Notes under the pieces: generated by a model
Database searches by the model: none
What the model saw: only the letters and a program-made list of their open reading frames with translations
Told to the model about the DNA's origin: nothing
From: Gordonia rhizosphera NBRC 16068
GTDB taxonomy: Bacteria > Actinomycetota > Actinomycetes > Mycobacteriales > Mycobacteriaceae
DNA length: 32,935 bases
Direction: 5' to 3'
Assembly (NCBI RefSeq): GCF_000298195.1
Contig: NZ_BAHC01000068.1
Span: 1-32,935 of the forward strand
Shown: positions 16,797-25,434 of the stretch, in pieces
Numbering within the stretch: position 1 is the stretch's first letter
How the letters are laid out: every line of letters begins with the position of its first letter
Position numbers and translations under genes: made by a program

Positions 16797-19400
16797 ATGA
16801 ATATGGTTGAGACATTGAGTGATGGACAGGCAACTGCCCCGCACGGCGCGGATGTGGCCTCACCATCGCGACAGAGTCGGTCGGGATCGGCCGTTGCCAC
16901 CCGCGCCGAGCGTGGCGATACGGTGCTCCGGCTCGATGCCGTCGACAAGCGCTATCCGGGTGTGCACGCGATCAAAGGCGTGTCACTCGCGGTGCGCGAA
17001 GGACAGATCCACGCGTTGGTCGGTCAGAACGGCGCGGGCAAATCCACGCTGGTCGGCATCGCGGCGGGGTCCGTCAGCGCCGACTCCGGCACCGTCGAGA
17101 TCGACGGGGAGGTCACCGATTCCCCGACTCCTGGCTGGTGTCGTGAGAAGGGGCTCGCCATCGTCTATCAGGAGCCGGCGTTGCTGCCCGATCTGACCGT
17201 GGCCGAGAACATGCGCCTGGGAATGCCCGCGCACGCTCGTCCATCGATCGCCGATCAGGTGGGCTGGGCCGAGAAGATCCTGGCGCAATGGAGCTCCGTT
17301 GTGAGCATCGATCCACGCACTCCGGTTCGTGAGTTGCGCCCGGACGCGCGATTCGTCGTCGAGATCGCGCGGGCGTTGGCCGAGGAGCCGAAAGTCATCG
17401 TTCTCGACGAGCCGACCGAACACCTGCTCCCGCCGGCGGTGGCCGAACTGTTCGAGTTGATCTCCGAGCACACCGCGAATGGTGGTGCTGTCGTGTATAT
17501 CTCGCATCGCCTCAACGAGGTCAAGCAGATCGCCGACACCGTCTCGGTCCTGCGCGACGGTGCTCTGGTCGGCACCTTCGACGCCGCGGACGTCACCGAA
17601 CAAGATGTCGTCAACCTCGTCGTCGGGCGCGAGCTGGACCGGCAGTTCACTCGGACCAGCGGAGATGGCCGCGCACTCGGAGAGGACCTGTTCGCGGTGT
17701 CCGACTTCTCCGGCAAGCGCTTCGAGGACATCGGGTTGACCGTCCGCGCGGGTGAGATCGTCGGATTCGCCGGTGTCGAGGGGCAGGGGCAGCGTGATGT
17801 GATCCGCGCGCTCGGCGGGCTCGGCGGACATCGGGGATCGGTGCGCGTCGGAGACCGGAGGGTCGACCCTTCGAGTCCGTCGGCAGCGCTCAAGGGCGGT
17901 ATTTCCTACCTGACCCATGACCGCCACGTCGAGGGTGTCCTCGGTGGACTGAGTCTGCGCGAGAACGCATCGCTGTCGGCCTTGCGCCGTATTGCGACCG
18001 CCGGTGTCGTCTCGCGGATGCGCGAGCGCAAACTCACGTCTGACAGTTTCCAGGCCATGCACGTGAAGGCCCCGAGCTCGGAAGTCGACATAGCCACCCT
18101 GTCCGGCGGCAATCAGCAGAAAGTGGTCTTGAGCCGGGTCCTGCTGACCGATTCGGATGTCATCCTCGCCGACGAGCCCACCCAAGGCGTCGACATCGGC
18201 GCACGCGAAGAGATCTATGGCATTCTCCGCAGTGCTGCCGCCGAAGGCAAGGCGATCGTCGTCCTGTCCTCGTCGGCTGCCGAACTCGAGCAACTCTGTG
18301 ACCGCGTCCTGGTCTTCTCGCGAGGGCATATCGCGCGCGAACTCGTCGGCGACGACGTGAACGAACACGCCATCGCGCAGGCCGCGCTGAGCGCGACCGA
18401 CCAGCGGGAGAAGGCCGAGTCCGGGGCCGGCCGGGTGAGCTTCTGGCACCGGATGTCCCGCAGCGACCTCACTCCCGGTGCGATCTTGGCAATCGCCACG
18501 ATCATCCTCGGCATCGTCGCAGCCACCCAGAGCGATACCTATCTCACCAGCCGCAACTTCAGTCTGGTGCTGCCACTGCTGGCAACGCTGGCCTTCTTCG
18601 CCATCGCCCAGCAAGTGGTGATGATGATCGGTGGAATCGACCTCTCCGTCGGACCGCTGGCGGGTTTGCTGGTGGTCGTGGCCTCATTCATATTGTCCGG
18701 ATATCGAACGCCGATAGGCATGGTGCTCGGCGTGGTCGTACTCGTGGTCGTCGCCGCGGTGGTGGGTGCGATCAACTGGTCGCTCATCACGTTGGTGAGG
18801 ATCAATCCGCTGATCGCCACCCTGGTCACCTTCACTGCGCTGCAGGGCATCGCGTTGCTGCTGCGTCCCCTCCCCGCCGGCAAGATCGATCCGTTCTTCC
18901 TGTCCTATGTGTCCGGGACCTGGGGATTCATTCCGGTCATGGCGGTCGTCGCCATCGTCGTCGCAGTGGGCTTGGAGTTCTGCCTCTTCCGGACAACGTT
19001 CGGCATCAAACTGCGGGCCACGGGATCTGCAGTGAAGACGGCGGACCGCAATGGCGTGCGAACCAAGTGGATCGCCCTGTGCGCCTACGCAGGGTGTTCG
19101 GTGCTGGTCGTCCCCGCGGCCATCTTGCTGATGGTGCAATCCGGAACCGGCAACGCGAGTATCGGGGACAGCTACACGCTGGCCAGCATCGGAGCCGCCG
19201 TGCTCGGCGGCGCATCGATCTTCGGGGGGCGCGGATCGTTCGTCGGTGCCCTTCTCGGTGCCGTGCTCGTCACGCAGATCAACACGGTCGTCCAGTTCCT
19301 CGGACTGCCCCTGTACTGGCAGCAGTGGCTGCTCGGCGGCCTGACCATCCTGGCGGCTGCCTTCTACTCCAAGACCCGAACCCTGACCGAGCGGAAGTGA
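16797..19400 (+). CDS. Ribose-type ABC transporter: tandem ATPase fused to permease
   Basis: This protein of 867 residues joins an RbsA-like double nucleotide-binding protein to an RbsC-like permease, usually two polypeptides. NBD1 has Walker A GQNGAGKST (76-84), a Q-loop in VYQEPALLPDLTVAENM, Walker B VIVLDEPTE (200-208) and an H-loop in YISHRLNEV. In place of its ABC signature it reads ELRPDARF (179-186). NBD2 has a degenerate Walker A (GVEGQGQRD) but an intact LSGGNQQK (435-442) and ADEPTQGVD. From about residue 559 there are roughly eight to ten membrane segments, including the family motif GGIDLSVGP. Only one composite ATP site, NBD1 Walker A with NBD2 signature, looks complete. GGAG at 16786-16789 supports ATG 16797. 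Confidence 0.92.
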   Translation: MNMVETLSDGQATAPHGADVASPSRQSRSGSAVATRAERGDTVLRLDAVDKRYPGVHAIKGVSLAVREGQIHALVGQNGAGKSTLVGIAAGSVSADSGTVEIDGEVTDSPTPGWCREKGLAIVYQEPALLPDLTVAENMRLGMPAHARPSIADQVGWAEKILAQWSSVVSIDPRTPVRELRPDARFVVEIARALAEEPKVIVLDEPTEHLLPPAVAELFELISEHTANGGAVVYISHRLNEVKQIADTVSVLRDGALVGTFDAADVTEQDVVNLVVGRELDRQFTRTSGDGRALGEDLFAVSDFSGKRFEDIGLTVRAGEIVGFAGVEGQGQRDVIRALGGLGGHRGSVRVGDRRVDPSSPSAALKGGISYLTHDRHVEGVLGGLSLRENASLSALRRIATAGVVSRMRERKLTSDSFQAMHVKAPSSEVDIATLSGGNQQKVVLSRVLLTDSDVILADEPTQGVDIGAREEIYGILRSAAAEGKAIVVLSSSAAELEQLCDRVLVFSRGHIARELVGDDVNEHAIAQAALSATDQREKAESGAGRVSFWHRMSRSDLTPGAILAIATIILGIVAATQSDTYLTSRNFSLVLPLLATLAFFAIAQQVVMMIGGIDLSVGPLAGLLVVVASFILSGYRTPIGMVLGVVVLVVVAAVVGAINWSLITLVRINPLIATLVTFTALQGIALLLRPLPAGKIDPFFLSYVSGTWGFIPVMAVVAIVVAVGLEFCLFRTTFGIKLRATGSAVKTADRNGVRTKWIALCAYAGCSVLVVPAAILLMVQSGTGNASIGDSYTLASIGAAVLGGASIFGGRGSFVGALLGAVLVTQINTVVQFLGLPLYWQQWLLGGLTILAAAFYSKTRTLTERK

Positions 19401-19404
19401 CCAG

Positions 19405-20448
19405 ATGACCACGACCATCCAGCCCACGGACCCGGCATCCACCGGGCACCTGGCCCGCCTACGTCACCGGATGCCCTCGAACCAGACAGCCTCGGTGATC
19501 GGCGTGACCATCGCGCTGTTCGTGCTGAGCTGGTTCCTCGCCCCCGGAACCCTGTCGAGCAGCTCCATCGATTCGCTGCTGCCCTACGCAAGCATCCTCG
19601 CCATCGCCGCGATCGGTCAGACCATCGTCGTGATGCTCAAGGGAATCGATCTGTCGCTACCCGGGATGATGACCCTGGCAGCCCTGGTGAGCAGCAAATT
19701 CGCCAACGATCACGGCAGCATTCTCGCCGCACTGCTGGTGGTCGCACTGGTGGCGGTCCTCGTCGGCGCGATCAACGGCTTTGTCGTATCGGCATTCTCG
19801 GTGTCGCCATTGGTGGCGACTCTGGCAATGAATGCCGTGTTACTCGGGGCCGCACTGGCATACTCCGGCGGTACCCCCACACGCGCACCCGATGGGGTGG
19901 CAAGTTTCGCACTCGAGAAGTCCTTCGGTGTCTCGCATACGGTGTGGCTCGCACTTCTGCTGATGGTCGTGACCATCTTCGCCACCGGTCGGACCACCTG
20001 GGGTCGGCGAATCATCTCCGTGGGTGCGAACGAGCGTGCCGCACACGTCGCCGGCGTTCGGACATCCGCGATCAAGATCACCGGCTACATCGCGGCGGCG
20101 CTGTGCTACGCCGGTGCCGGTGTCCTGCTGGCAGGGTATGTGAGCACTCCGAACACCGACGCCGGAAACAGCTACCTGCTGCCGGCCATCGCAGCCGTCG
20201 TCGTCGGAGGTACCGCCCTGACCGGCGGCCGAGGAAACATCCTCGGCACTGCCGTCGGCGCACTGTTCCTGAGTCAGCTGACCCAGCTGGTGTTCTCTCT
20301 GGGGGCGCCGTCGTCGACCCAATACCTCGTGCAGGCCGCAGTGATCGCGGTGGCGGTGGCGATCCAGCAGCAGGACTTCGGACGACTGGTGCAGGCTATA
20401 CGCGGCAGACCATCTGCTGACCTGGCCACTTTCACTCGAGAAAGGTGA
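19405..20448 (+). CDS. Ribose-type ABC transporter permease
   Basis: This integral membrane protein of 347 residues belongs to the RbsC/BPD_transp_2 family. It contains the conserved LKGIDLSLPGMMTLAALVS region, then RRIISVGANERAAHVAGVRT (the coupling-loop region that contacts the ATPase) and late glycine-rich segments such as GGTALTGGRGNILGTAVGAL. It starts 4 bp after the fused ATPase-permease, so the complex probably contains two different permease domains, one from each protein. With the lipoprotein at 15370 this makes a complete importer. The terminal cytoplasmic tail is short and basic. Confidence 0.92.
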   Translation: MTTTIQPTDPASTGHLARLRHRMPSNQTASVIGVTIALFVLSWFLAPGTLSSSSIDSLLPYASILAIAAIGQTIVVMLKGIDLSLPGMMTLAALVSSKFANDHGSILAALLVVALVAVLVGAINGFVVSAFSVSPLVATLAMNAVLLGAALAYSGGTPTRAPDGVASFALEKSFGVSHTVWLALLLMVVTIFATGRTTWGRRIISVGANERAAHVAGVRTSAIKITGYIAAALCYAGAGVLLAGYVSTPNTDAGNSYLLPAIAAVVVGGTALTGGRGNILGTAVGALFLSQLTQLVFSLGAPSSTQYLVQAAVIAVAVAIQQQDFGRLVQAIRGRPSADLATFTRER

Positions 20449-20453
20449 GAACA

Positions 20454-21314
20454 ATGGAAATCGGCGTGGTGTACTTCTTCACCGACCGCGGGCCCGACCC
20501 GATCGACTTCGCTCAGGCAGCAGAGTCCTACGGGTTCGAGTCGCTGTTCGTCCCTGAGCACACCCACTTCCCGGTGTCTCGACGCACGGAATATCCCGTC
20601 GCCTACGGTGGTCCGGGTCTGCCGGAGTTCTATCTGCGCACCTACGATCAGATGACTACGTTGTCGATGGTCGCGGCGCGCACCGAGAACTTGAAACTCG
20701 GAACGGGTGTATGCCTGCTGGCGCAACATGATCCGATCGCAAAGGCAAAGCAGTTCGCCACTCTCGACCATCTGTCGAAGGGCCGCGTCATCTGCGGAGT
20801 CGGTTTCGGGTGGAACGTCGAAGAAGCCGAGGCGCACGGGGTGAACTGGAGGCGTCGGTATTCGACGGTCCGTGACAAGCTCAAGGTGATGCAGGCGCTG
20901 TGGACCGAAGACGAAGCGTCATACGCCGGCGACATGTCTTCACTCGAGCCGTCCTGGGCGTGGCCCAAGCCCTTCGAGGGGCGGTCAATCCGAACCTACC
21001 TCGGTGGGGCGGGGCCCACGACGATGCGGCACGCAGCGCTGTGGGCCGATGCCTGGTACGTTGTGCCGCCCCCGGCCGATCAGACTCTCGAGGACAGCAT
21101 TCCGCGGTTCCGCCAGGTGGCCGAGGAAGCGGGACGCGATCCCTCGTCGGTCGGAGTGGCCGTTGCCTCCGCACCACCGGACCCGGCCATCCTGGAGAAG
21201 TACCGGGCTCAAGGTGTCGAGCGCGCAGTCCTCTGGGTGAACCCCGCGGAGAGCCCGGCCGAGGGCATGCGCAATCTCGAGGACGTCGCCAAGGTTCTTG
21301 CCCAGTTGGCCTGA
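20454..21314 (+). CDS. LLM-class oxidoreductase, probably F420-dependent
   Basis: This protein of 286 residues has the luciferase-like TIM-barrel pattern: MEIGVVYFFTDRGPDPIDFA at the start, LFVPEHTHFPVS, LKLGTGVCLLAQHDPIAKAK, and the hallmark LDHLSKGRVICGVGFGWNVE. The last matches the F420-dependent LLM subfamily of actinobacteria. Such enzymes move hydride between F420H2 and a substrate, or in flavin-dependent relatives act as monooxygenases. ATG 20454 has AAAGG 8 nt upstream; the GTG at 20445 overlaps the permease stop and is less likely. It is transcribed with the transporter, so it may act on the imported compound first. Confidence 0.88.
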   Translation: MEIGVVYFFTDRGPDPIDFAQAAESYGFESLFVPEHTHFPVSRRTEYPVAYGGPGLPEFYLRTYDQMTTLSMVAARTENLKLGTGVCLLAQHDPIAKAKQFATLDHLSKGRVICGVGFGWNVEEAEAHGVNWRRRYSTVRDKLKVMQALWTEDEASYAGDMSSLEPSWAWPKPFEGRSIRTYLGGAGPTTMRHAALWADAWYVVPPPADQTLEDSIPRFRQVAEEAGRDPSSVGVAVASAPPDPAILEKYRAQGVERAVLWVNPAESPAEGMRNLEDVAKVLAQLA

Positions 21315-21360
21315 CGAGCACAGACGCAGTGACACATCATCGAAGAACAGGAGTGAAACC

Positions 21361-21870
21361 ATGACCACCGCAGACACGATCGACATCACCGACATTGCCG
21401 AACGGCTCGGCCGTCTCGAGGACATCAAGGCGATCGAAGACCTGAAGTACCGCTACGCAGGCTACTGCGACAACAACTACGACCCGGAGGGCATCGCCGC
21501 CCTGTTCGCACCCGATGGACGCTGGGTCGTCGACGGCGAGGGCGGCTCGATGGTGGGACATGAGGAGATCAAATCCCATTTCCGTGCCCTCAGCGAGCGG
21601 ATCACGTGGGCACTGCACTACATGATCGCGCCGCGGATCGAACTCGCCGCGGACCGGAAGACCGCGGTCGGATACTTCTACCTTCTGTGCCTGTGCACGA
21701 TCGAGCAGACCGACGATCCGACGGAGAAGGATGCGGTCATCCTGACCATCAACTACACCGACCAGTTCGTGAAGTTGGACGGCCAGTGGTACTTCCAGGA
21801 ACTCCTCGGCAAGACTCACCAGGTGTCGAACTGGGAAGAGGGCTGGGTGAAGCAGCCCTTCCGGGCCTGA
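21361..21870 (+). CDS. SnoaL-like/NTF2-fold protein
   Basis: This protein of 169 residues has the cone-shaped SnoaL/NTF2 fold of the dehydratase-like subgroup (bile-acid dehydratase BaiE, scytalone dehydratase type). Visible cues are LEDIKAIEDLKYRYAGYCDN at the start, LFAPDGRWVVDGEGGSMVGH, the histidine in WALHYMIAP, and YFQELLGKTHQVSNWEEG near the end. Family members dehydrate, hydrate or isomerise cyclic or steroidal substrates; limonene epoxide hydrolase has a related fold. AGGAG before ATG 21361 supports the start. It is last in the ABC operon, before a strong terminator. Confidence 0.85.
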   Translation: MTTADTIDITDIAERLGRLEDIKAIEDLKYRYAGYCDNNYDPEGIAALFAPDGRWVVDGEGGSMVGHEEIKSHFRALSERITWALHYMIAPRIELAADRKTAVGYFYLLCLCTIEQTDDPTEKDAVILTINYTDQFVKLDGQWYFQELLGKTHQVSNWEEGWVKQPFRA

Positions 21871-21911
21871 TAACCCGCGACGAGATGCCCAGCGGAGGGC
21901 CACATAGTGTA

Positions 21912-21941
21912 CCGCGGCGCCCGAACTCTCGGGCGCCGCGG
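21912..21941 (+). terminator. Hairpin terminator after the ABC operon
   Basis: CCGCGGCGCCCGA (21912-21924) pairs perfectly with 21929-21941 over a 4-nt loop, 41 bp after the stop codon. Confidence 0.85.
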
Positions 21942-22575
21942 ACGTTCATCTCAGGACTGAATTCACTGCTGCCGCGGGGGTCTTCCGAGACCCATCTGCT
22001 CACGACCGCGAACCCACGAGATCGCTCTCGTCGTAGTCGACTCGTCGGCGACGTTCACCATCACTCCTGTATGCGAATTGTCCTGATCCGAAACGAGTCT
22101 GACGGTCGACCGTAAGGAATTCGCTTGTCGACGTCGCAACTCTCGCAATCCGACCTACGCCAAGTGCGGTCGGTCGCACGCATTTATGTATCAAACGCAT
22201 ATTGTGCCCTTCCTGTCGTCAAGGGGGCGGCCAAACGAGGACGGGTGGCACCGGGACCGGGCTGTGCCTGCCGGGGCGGTGTGCGCTTGTTGCAGGTGGC
22301 AGTCGGGCCGCATCTGCCGACGCCTGCGCCAATTGGTGCCGATCAGGACCGCGCGCACGGCGGTCTCGGTGGTGACGGTGAGTTCGAGGTCATCCCGAAG
22401 GCGACACGCAAAATCGGGAGATTCCCCGCCGGACTCTGACGGGTTTCTGCACGACGATTGCGTCAAGCGGTTGACTCCTGGGTGTATCCCAGACCAGTAT
22501 TATACGTGGTTCGCGTTTGATGAGAATCAAGTTCTCGTTCGATCAGCCACGGCCATACCAAAGGGGGGAGGGCAT
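21942..22575. other. Long intergenic region before the mce operon; no gene recognised
   Basis: This region of about 630 bp contains no protein I recognise. ACGGTCGACCGT (22102-22113) is a perfect 12-bp palindrome. It is followed by AAGGA and a TTG-started frame (22125-22439) whose first residues, STSQLSQSDLRQVRSVARIY, look protein-like but which then becomes low-quality sequence. That could be a degraded regulator gene. A frame open from 22186 into yrbEA is arginine- and cysteine-rich and not credible. The last 100 bp are AT-richer and hold the mce promoter candidate. Confidence 0.5.
22471..22536 (+). promoter_or_regulatory. Candidate promoter and inverted repeat for the mce operon
   Basis: TTGACT (22471-22476), 18 bp, CAGTAT (22495-22500) is a plausible promoter. 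TATTAT at 22498-22503 is an alternative -10. The inverted repeat GAGAA-TCAAG-TTCTC (22522-22536) lies just downstream and could bind a regulator. The hairpin CTGGG-TGTAT-CCCAG (22479-22493) lies in the spacer. None of these matches the 16-bp operator of the catabolic region, so mce expression is probably controlled separately. Confidence 0.45.
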
Positions 22576-23373
22576 ATGGGTTCGCACGACACCGCGGTGA
22601 CGGGACTTGTCGCCCGCTACTCGGCAGGGCCGCTCCAGGCGGTCGGTGGACTGTTCCTGATGGGGGCCGACGCCTGCCGATTCGCCTTCCGCCGTCCGTT
22701 TCAGGGCAAGGAGTTCATCGAACAATCGTGGTTCGTGACCAGGGTTTCGCTGATACCAACGCTTCTGGTCGCGATTCCGTTCACGGTGCTGGTCAGCTTC
22801 ACCCTCAACATTCTCCTCCGCGAACTCGGCGCCGCCGACCTGAGTGGCGCCGGCGCTGCTTTCGGTTCCGTCACCCAGATCGGACCGATGGTCACCGTGC
22901 TGATCGTCGCCGGTGCGGGGGCCACGGCCATGTGCGCCGATCTCGGATCACGCACCATCCGTGAGGAGATCGAGGCGATGGAGGTCCTCGGCATCAATCC
23001 CGTTCAGCGCCTGGTGACTCCGCGCGTACTCGCGTCGGGACTGGTCGCACTGCTGCTGAACAGCCTCGTCTGTGTGATCGGTATCGCCGGTGGGTATGTG
23101 TTCTCGGTATTCGTCCAGGGAGTCAATCCGGGGGCATTTGCCGCCGGCATCACCTTGCTGACCGGCACGCAGGAAGTGGTCATCTCCATGGTCAAGGCGC
23201 TCGTCTTCGGGCTGATAGCCGGGGTCGTCGCCTGCTACCGGGGACTCATCGTCTCGGGTGGCGCCAAGTCGGTGGGCAACGCGGTCAACGAGACGGTGGT
23301 GTACGCATTCATGGCACTGTTCGTGGTCAACGTGGTGATCACCGCCATCGGCGTGCAGTTGACCGCGAGGTGA
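22576..23373 (+). CDS. yrbEA: YrbEA: MlaE-type permease of the Mce transporter
   Basis: This integral membrane protein of 265 residues belongs to the MlaE/YrbE permease family, which couples to an MceG-type ATPase to move lipids through the Mce complex. Features are the N-terminal interfacial helix, GAGATAMCADLGSRTIREEI with the conserved EEIEAMEVLGINPVQRLV coupling region, and five or so hydrophobic segments ending TAIGVQLTAR. ATG 22576 has GGGGGGAG 5 nt upstream; the frame extending to 22186 is spurious. It is the first of eight tightly packed genes. No MceG ATPase is in the window, as usual for actinobacteria, where it is encoded elsewhere. Confidence 0.95.
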   Translation: MGSHDTAVTGLVARYSAGPLQAVGGLFLMGADACRFAFRRPFQGKEFIEQSWFVTRVSLIPTLLVAIPFTVLVSFTLNILLRELGAADLSGAGAAFGSVTQIGPMVTVLIVAGAGATAMCADLGSRTIREEIEAMEVLGINPVQRLVTPRVLASGLVALLLNSLVCVIGIAGGYVFSVFVQGVNPGAFAAGITLLTGTQEVVISMVKALVFGLIAGVVACYRGLIVSGGAKSVGNAVNETVVYAFMALFVVNVVITAIGVQLTAR

Positions 23374-23379
23374 ATCACC

Positions 23380-24264
23380 ATGATTCTCCTCTCGTCCTCC
23401 AGGTCCCACGGTCCGACGGCGGTGCCGAGCACGCGCTTTCCCAGGCTGCGCCGAGGGATCCGCCGACCTGTGGGCGCGCTGACCGGACTCGGTGACCACG
23501 CGATCTTCTACGCACGAGCGCTGCGCAGCGTTCCATACGCGGCGATGCACTATCGTCGCGAGACCATCCGACTTGTGGCAGAGACGAGTATGGGCGCCGG
23601 AAACCTGGCGCTCATCGGTGGGACCGTGGTCATCGTCGGATTTCTCACGCTGGCAACCGGTGGCATGCTCGCCATTCAGGGTTACAGCTCGCTCGGCGAC
23701 ATCGGAATCGAGGCGCTGACCGGCTTTCTGTCGGCATTCATCAATGTGAGGATCGCGGCACCGGTGGTGGTGGGTATCGGACTCGCCGCGACCTTCGGTG
23801 CCGGTGCCACCGCGCAACTCGGCGCCATGCGGATCAACGAGGAGATCGACGCGCTCGAGTCGTTGGGAATCAACCCGATCGCCTACGTGGTCGGTACCCG
23901 CATCGCCGCGGGGATGATCGTGATCGCTCCGCTGTACGCGATCGCGCTCATCGCCTCCTTTGCGGCATGCCGCTTCACCACGGTCATTCTGCTCGGCCAG
24001 TCGTCAGGTCTGTATGCGCACTACTTCACCACATTTCTGAATCCCCTCGACCTGGTGTGGTCGTTCTTGCAGGCATTCGCGATGGCGCTGCTCATCCTGC
24101 TGATACACACCTATTTCGGGTATTACGCCAGCGGGGGACCGGCCGGGGTGGGGGTGGCAGTGGGCGACGCCGTGCGCACCTCACTCGTGGCGGTGGTGAC
24201 GGTGACACTGCTGGTGGCGCTGGCGATCTACGGAACCAACGGCAACTTCAATCTGTCGGGCTGA
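23380..24264 (+). CDS. yrbEB: YrbEB: second MlaE-type permease
   Basis: This protein of 294 residues is homologous to YrbEA and shows the same core: GAGATAQLGAMRINEEIDAL, then ESLGINPIAYVVGTRIAAGM, followed by hydrophobic segments. It carries an extra basic N-terminal stretch of about 35 residues. It starts 7 bp after yrbEA with GAGG for ribosome binding. The two permeases form the heterodimeric membrane part of the importer. Confidence 0.95.
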   Translation: MILLSSSRSHGPTAVPSTRFPRLRRGIRRPVGALTGLGDHAIFYARALRSVPYAAMHYRRETIRLVAETSMGAGNLALIGGTVVIVGFLTLATGGMLAIQGYSSLGDIGIEALTGFLSAFINVRIAAPVVVGIGLAATFGAGATAQLGAMRINEEIDALESLGINPIAYVVGTRIAAGMIVIAPLYAIALIASFAACRFTTVILLGQSSGLYAHYFTTFLNPLDLVWSFLQAFAMALLILLIHTYFGYYASGGPAGVGVAVGDAVRTSLVAVVTVTLLVALAIYGTNGNFNLSG

Positions 24265-24273
24265 GGCGCGGAC

Positions 24274-25434
24274 ATGTCGAATGGGATCGTCCGGCCCCTG
24301 GCCGGTGCCGGGATGCTGGTGGTCGTCGCCGCGATGCTGGCGGTGGCGATCGCCATGTTCGCCGGCGTCACCACCCGATCCGACACCGTCACCGTGCAGG
24401 CCCCTCGGGCCGGGCTGGTGATGGACAAGGACGCCAAGGTCCAGATGCGCGGCGTCACGGTGGGCCGGGTCGCTGCCATCACCTACGATCAACCCGGAAC
24501 CGCCACAATGGAATTGGCGATCGATCCGGACCAGATGAAGTTGATACCCGCGAACGTCGGTGTGCGGATCGCGGCGCCCACCGTCTTCGGAGCCAAGAGC
24601 GTCGAGTTCGTGCAACCATCCCAGCCCGACTCGCAGCACCTCCAAGACGGACAATTCATCGCGACCGACGATGTGTCCATCGAGGTGAACACCGTCTTCA
24701 GTGAGCTGACACAGGTGCTCTCGCAGATCCGTCCGGCCGAGCTCAACGCCGCACTCAGTGCGATCTCGACCGGGCTCAGTGGGCGCGGCGAACAGTTCGG
24801 CCAGATGATCGTCGACCTGAACGGTTATCTGGGTACGGTCAACACGGGCCTTCCGGCGATGCGGTCACTGATGCATGACATGCCCGATGTCCTCAAGGTC
24901 TACGCCGACACCGCACAGCCGCTGCTGTCGACGGTGAAACACGCGAACACCGTCAGCGAAACACTCGTCGCCGAGGAACACAACCTCGACGCCTTCTTGA
25001 CCAGTGTCATCGGACTTTCCAACACCGGTAACCGCGTCCTACAACAGAATCGAGGAGCCCTGGCCAAGACGCTCTCGGTGCTGGTGCCGACTCTCGCCCT
25101 GACCGACGAGTACCACGAGGCGTTGACCTGCGCGCTCGACGGATTCGCGGACCTGGCGGCGTCACCGCCCGCCGATGTGCCCGGGTTGGGGCTGTCCGCG
25201 AGCTTCCTGTGGGGCACCGAGCCGTATCGCAACCCCGACAACCTGCCGAAAGTAGCGGCCACGGGTGGCCCACAGTGTTCGATGCTGCCCGTGGGCTTCC
25301 AGGAGAAGCCGCCCTACGTGGTCGCCGACACCGGGGCGAATCCTTTCGATGCGTCCCGAAAGTCACTTGAGCTCAATGTCGACAGTCTGCGGCAGGCACT
25401 GTTCGGGCCGATCCCGGATGGAGCGCCGCGATGA
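24274..25434 (+). CDS. mceA: MceA: Mce-family transport protein
   Basis: This protein of 386 residues has an N-terminal membrane anchor (residues about 9-30) and one MCE/MlaD domain with the hallmark VQMRGVTVGRVAAI. A long helical region follows, predicted to build the tunnel of the hetero-hexameric Mce assembly across the cell envelope. It has a C-terminal tail with two cysteines (LTCALDGF and PQCSM) that could form a disulphide outside the membrane. It starts 9 bp after yrbEB and overlaps mceB by 4 bp (ATGA). Mce systems of this order class carry sterols or fatty acids in characterised cases; the ligand here is unknown. Confidence 0.95.
   Translation: MSNGIVRPLAGAGMLVVVAAMLAVAIAMFAGVTTRSDTVTVQAPRAGLVMDKDAKVQMRGVTVGRVAAITYDQPGTATMELAIDPDQMKLIPANVGVRIAAPTVFGAKSVEFVQPSQPDSQHLQDGQFIATDDVSIEVNTVFSELTQVLSQIRPAELNAALSAISTGLSGRGEQFGQMIVDLNGYLGTVNTGLPAMRSLMHDMPDVLKVYADTAQPLLSTVKHANTVSETLVAEEHNLDAFLTSVIGLSNTGNRVLQQNRGALAKTLSVLVPTLALTDEYHEALTCALDGFADLAASPPADVPGLGLSASFLWGTEPYRNPDNLPKVAATGGPQCSMLPVGFQEKPPYVVADTGANPFDASRKSLELNVDSLRQALFGPIPDGAPR

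Noticed and set aside
22522..22536. KstR-type steroid operator before the mce operon
   Set aside because: The known KstR site has AAC-NN-GTT spacing; here the arms GAGAA and TTCTC are separated by 5 nt, so it does not fit.
22186..22575. N-terminal extension of YrbEA by 130 residues
   Set aside because: The extension is Arg/Cys-rich, unlike any YrbE protein, and ATG 22576 has a strong ribosome binding site and gives the normal family length.
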